Shown piece after piece: positions 5,858 to 8,111 of a stretch of DNA of 8,111 bases; positions within the stretch are counted from its first letter, which is position 1; every line of letters begins with the position of its first letter. A model generated the notes under the pieces. It had not been told where the DNA came from and searched no databases. It saw only the letters and a program-made list of their open reading frames with translations. This DNA is from an uncultured Lachnospiraceae bacterium (lineage in GTDB: Bacteria; Bacillota; Clostridia; Lachnospirales; Lachnospiraceae): the NCBI GenBank assembly GCA_910586005.1, contig CAJUHG010000094.1, positions 1-8,111 on the forward strand. The letters are read 5' to 3'. Both the position numbers and the translations under genes were made by a program.

Positions 5858-5982
5858 ATGTGAGAACTTTATACAGAATTGGTGTATTTGTATGATACAG
5901 AGAAATGTCTGATGGAGTATGATTAGGGGCCTGTATTTTACATAATAATCAATATCTAACAAGAAGAGAGATAAGTGATTAG

Positions 5983-6076
5983 CACCAAGGTGTGAAGTGT
6001 TTTTTCTTTGCAGGCAACTACTAAGGTCAGGTAAACCGATTTTGGCTTGTTGTCTTTGCTTGAAAGAAAAACAAAG
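5983..6076 (+). promoter_or_regulatory. Potentially structured 5' leader of ppdK
   Basis: A small hairpin CACC-AA-GGTG (5983-5992) is followed by a long nested fold. GTTTTTTCTTT (5999-6009) pairs with AAAGAAAAAC (6063-6072) with one bulged T. Inside it GCA (6010-6012) pairs with TGC (6057-6059), GGCAAC (6013-6018) with GTTGTC (6049-6054, one G-U), AAG (6023-6025) with CTT (6046-6048), and CC (6036-6037) with GG (6044-6045). A competing pairing, CTTTG (6054-6058) with CAAAG (6072-6076), would break the outer stem. There is no U-run, so any control would act on translation; the ribosome binding site lies at 6085-6090. I match it to no known riboswitch class. Pairing was found by eye. Confidence 0.35.
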
Positions 6077-6098
6077 TAAATATTAGGAGGAATTTCAA

Positions 6099-8111
6099 AT
6101 GGCAAACAAATGGGTTTATCTCTTCAAAGAGGGAAATGCAAATATGCGGGAGCTTCTTGGAGGAAAAGGTGCAAATCTTGCTGAAATGACTAGTTTAGGT
6201 CTTCCAGTACCACAGGGTTTCACAATTACAACAGAAGCTTGTACTCAGTATTATGAGGACGGACGTCAGATTAATGAAGAAATTCAAGGACAGATTAATG
6301 AGTACATTGGAAAAATGGAAGAGATTACAGGTAAGAAATTTGGTGATACAGAAAATCCACTTTTGGTATCTGTTCGTTCTGGTGCAAGAGCTTCCATGCC
6401 TGGTATGATGGATACTATCTTAAATTTGGGCTTGAATGAGACAGTTGTAAATGTAATTGCTGAGAAATCTAATAACCCTCGTTGGGCTTGGGATTGCTAC
6501 AGAAGATTTATTCAAATGTATTCTGATGTAGTTATGGAAGTTGGTAAGAAATATTTTGAAGAATTAATTGATAAAATGAAGGCTGAAAGAGGTGTAACGC
6601 AAGACGTAGAACTTACTGCAGATGATTTAAAAGAGCTTGCATCACAGTTTAAGGCTGAGTATAAAGAAAAGATTGGTGAAGATTTCCCAGATGATCCAAA
6701 AGAGCAGTTGATGGGAGCTGTAAAGGCTGTATTCCGTTCTTGGGACAACCCACGTGCAAATGTATATCGTCGTGATAATGATATCCCATATTCTTGGGGT
6801 ACTGCTGTTAATGTACAAAGTATGGCATTTGGAAATATGGGTGATGACTGTGGAACAGGTGTTGCATTTACACGTGACCCAGCTACTGGTGAAAAGAAAT
6901 TGATGGGTGAATTCCTTACAAATGCACAAGGAGAAGACGTAGTTGCTGGAGTGCGTACTCCTATGCCAATTGCTCAAATGGAAGAGAAATTCCCACAAGC
7001 ATTTGAAGAATTTAAAAAGGTTTGTGAAACACTTGAAAATCACTATAGAGATATGCAAGATATGGAATTTACTGTTGAAAATGAAAAACTCTATATGTTG
7101 CAGACACGTAATGGCAAGAGAACTGCTCAGGCAGCACTTAAGATTGCATGTGATTTAGTAGATGAAGGTATGAGAACAGAAGAGGAAGCAGTTGCTATGA
7201 TTGATCCTCGTAACTTAGATACTTTATTACATCCTCAATTTGATGCAGCTGCATTAAAAGCTGCTACACCAGCAGGAAAAGGCTTAGGAGCTTCTCCAGG
7301 AGCTGCTTGTGGTAAAATTGTATTTTCAGCGGATGATGCAGTGGCATGGGCTGAAAAAGGAGAAAAAGTGGTATTAGTTCGTCTTGAAACTTCTCCAGAA
7401 GATATTACAGGAATGAAGGCAGCACAGGGTATCTTAACTGTTCGTGGTGGTATGACTAGTCATGCGGCTGTTGTGGCACGTGGTATGGGTACATGCTGTG
7501 TATCTGGATGTGGCGACATTGCTATGGATGAAGAGAATAAAAAATTCACTTTAGCTGGAAAAGAATATCACGAGGGAGATCCTATTTCTATTGATGGTAC
7601 TACAGGTAATATTTATGATGGATTGATTCCAACTGTAGATGCAACTATTGCAGGTGAATTTGGAAGAATTATGGCATGGGCTGATAAGTACAGAACGTTA
7701 AAGGTTCGTACAAATGCAGATACCCCTGCAGATGCTAAAAAAGCTCGTGAATTGGGAGCAGAGGGAATTGGTCTTTGCCGTACAGAGCATATGTTCTTTG
7801 AGGAAGATAGAATTGCTGCATTCCGTGAAATGATTTGTGCAGATACTGTAGAAGAAAGAGAAGCAGCATTAGATAAAATTCTTCCATATCAGCAAGGAGA
7901 TTTTGAAAAATTATATGAAGCTTTGGAAGGAAATCCAGTTACAATTCGTTTCTTAGATCCACCTTTGCATGAATTTGTTCCTACAGAAGAAGCAGATATT
8001 CAAAAACTTGCTGATACACAAGGAAAATCTGTAGAAGATATCAAAGCATTAATCGATTCCTTACATGAATTTAATCCAATGATGGGACATCGTGGATGCC
8101 GTCTTGCAGTA
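6099..8111 (+). CDS. ppdK: Pyruvate, phosphate dikinase (3' end outside window)
   Basis: PPDK interconverts pyruvate, ATP and Pi with phosphoenolpyruvate, AMP and PPi. In anaerobic Clostridia it can serve PPi-dependent glycolysis or PEP formation. The 671 codons present cover about three quarters of the protein and stay open to the window end. The order is complete so far: N-terminal ATP-grasp domain (about 1-340) with K23, R93, E323, Q335 and R337; swivelling phosphohistidine domain (about 380-510) with catalytic H455 in GGMTSHAAVVARGMG; and the start of the PEP/pyruvate-binding barrel with R561 (GLCRTEHMFF) and R617 (TIRFLDPPLHEF). Several of these numbers coincide with the C. symbiosum enzyme as I remember it. 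T453, phosphorylated in regulated PPDKs, is present, but no regulatory protein gene is in view. AGGAGG (6085-6090) is eight bases before the ATG. The gene has a long leader and probably its own promoter. Confidence 0.97.
   Translation, partial: MANKWVYLFKEGNANMRELLGGKGANLAEMTSLGLPVPQGFTITTEACTQYYEDGRQINEEIQGQINEYIGKMEEITGKKFGDTENPLLVSVRSGARASMPGMMDTILNLGLNETVVNVIAEKSNNPRWAWDCYRRFIQMYSDVVMEVGKKYFEELIDKMKAERGVTQDVELTADDLKELASQFKAEYKEKIGEDFPDDPKEQLMGAVKAVFRSWDNPRANVYRRDNDIPYSWGTAVNVQSMAFGNMGDDCGTGVAFTRDPATGEKKLMGEFLTNAQGEDVVAGVRTPMPIAQMEEKFPQAFEEFKKVCETLENHYRDMQDMEFTVENEKLYMLQTRNGKRTAQAALKIACDLVDEGMRTEEEAVAMIDPRNLDTLLHPQFDAAALKAATPAGKGLGASPGAACGKIVFSADDAVAWAEKGEKVVLVRLETSPEDITGMKAAQGILTVRGGMTSHAAVVARGMGTCCVSGCGDIAMDEENKKFTLAGKEYHEGDPISIDGTTGNIYDGLIPTVDATIAGEFGRIMAWADKYRTLKVRTNADTPADAKKARELGAEGIGLCRTEHMFFEEDRIAAFREMICADTVEEREAALDKILPYQQGDFEKLYEALEGNPVTIRFLDPPLHEFVPTEEADIQKLADTQGKSVEDIKALIDSLHEFNPMMGHRGCRLAV

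Noticed and set aside
5630..5962. Minus-strand open frame of 110 codons
   Set aside because: It overlaps the conserved 3' end of rlmH and AT-rich intergenic DNA, and the peptide shows no domain or plausible start.
5999..6072. c-di-GMP, T-box, glycine, TPP or other known riboswitch upstream of ppdK
   Set aside because: I looked for their signature boxes and found none; short matches such as CAGGCAA are not enough.
6512..7158. Three open frames inside ppdK (two minus, one plus)
   Set aside because: All lie within the continuous, well-conserved ppdK reading frame and have no initiation signals of their own.

Overview
This window is a low-GC (about one third G+C), housekeeping-type stretch of chromosome from an anaerobic, Gram-positive Clostridia member. 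The family Lachnospiraceae is the best guess. The evidence is the presence of polC (the Firmicute-type replicative polymerase), strong AGGAGG-type ribosome binding sites, and a pyruvate phosphate dikinase very close to my memory of the Clostridium symbiosum enzyme, with its catalytic residues at the same or nearly the same positions.

Layout, left to right. Positions 1-2007 (+) carry the C-terminal 668 residues of PolC, whose 5' end lies outside the window. It ends in a clamp-binding tail and is followed by a perfect 16-bp bidirectional terminator at 2089-2126. Converging on it is a TetR-family regulator (2180-2791, -), whose last codons run through a hairpin and T-tract. Upstream of tetR lies a GC-rich (about 58% G+C), hairpin-packed element of about 185 bp (2863-3046), unlike anything around it. 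I read it as a dispersed non-coding repeat. After it come a promoter and two 15-bp TetR-type operators (3172-3186 and 3216-3230), which control a small SCP2-family lipid-binding protein (3257-3592, +). A bidirectional terminator (3635-3683) separates this regulator/target pair from a two-gene minus-strand unit: a two-helix membrane protein of unknown function (4374-4925) followed by xpt, xanthine phosphoribosyltransferase (3759-4334). That unit has a near-consensus promoter at 4956-4984. Divergent from it is rlmH (5263-5742, +), a 23S rRNA pseudouridine methyltransferase with a long leader. A 356-bp intergenic region with a potentially structured leader then precedes ppdK (6099 to the window end, +; 671 of roughly 875 codons present).

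Most genes are ordinary core functions: replication, purine salvage, ribosome modification and central carbon/PPi metabolism. The accessory interest lies in three places. The first is the tetR-SCP2 module, a self-contained candidate lipid-responsive switch with visible operators. The second is the GC-rich repeat wedged between regulator and target. The third is the foldable ppdK leader. I see no CRISPR array, defence island, prophage, IS element, tRNA or rRNA. The clearest candidates for something undescribed are the repeat and the ppdK leader, and both need comparative searches that I could not run.
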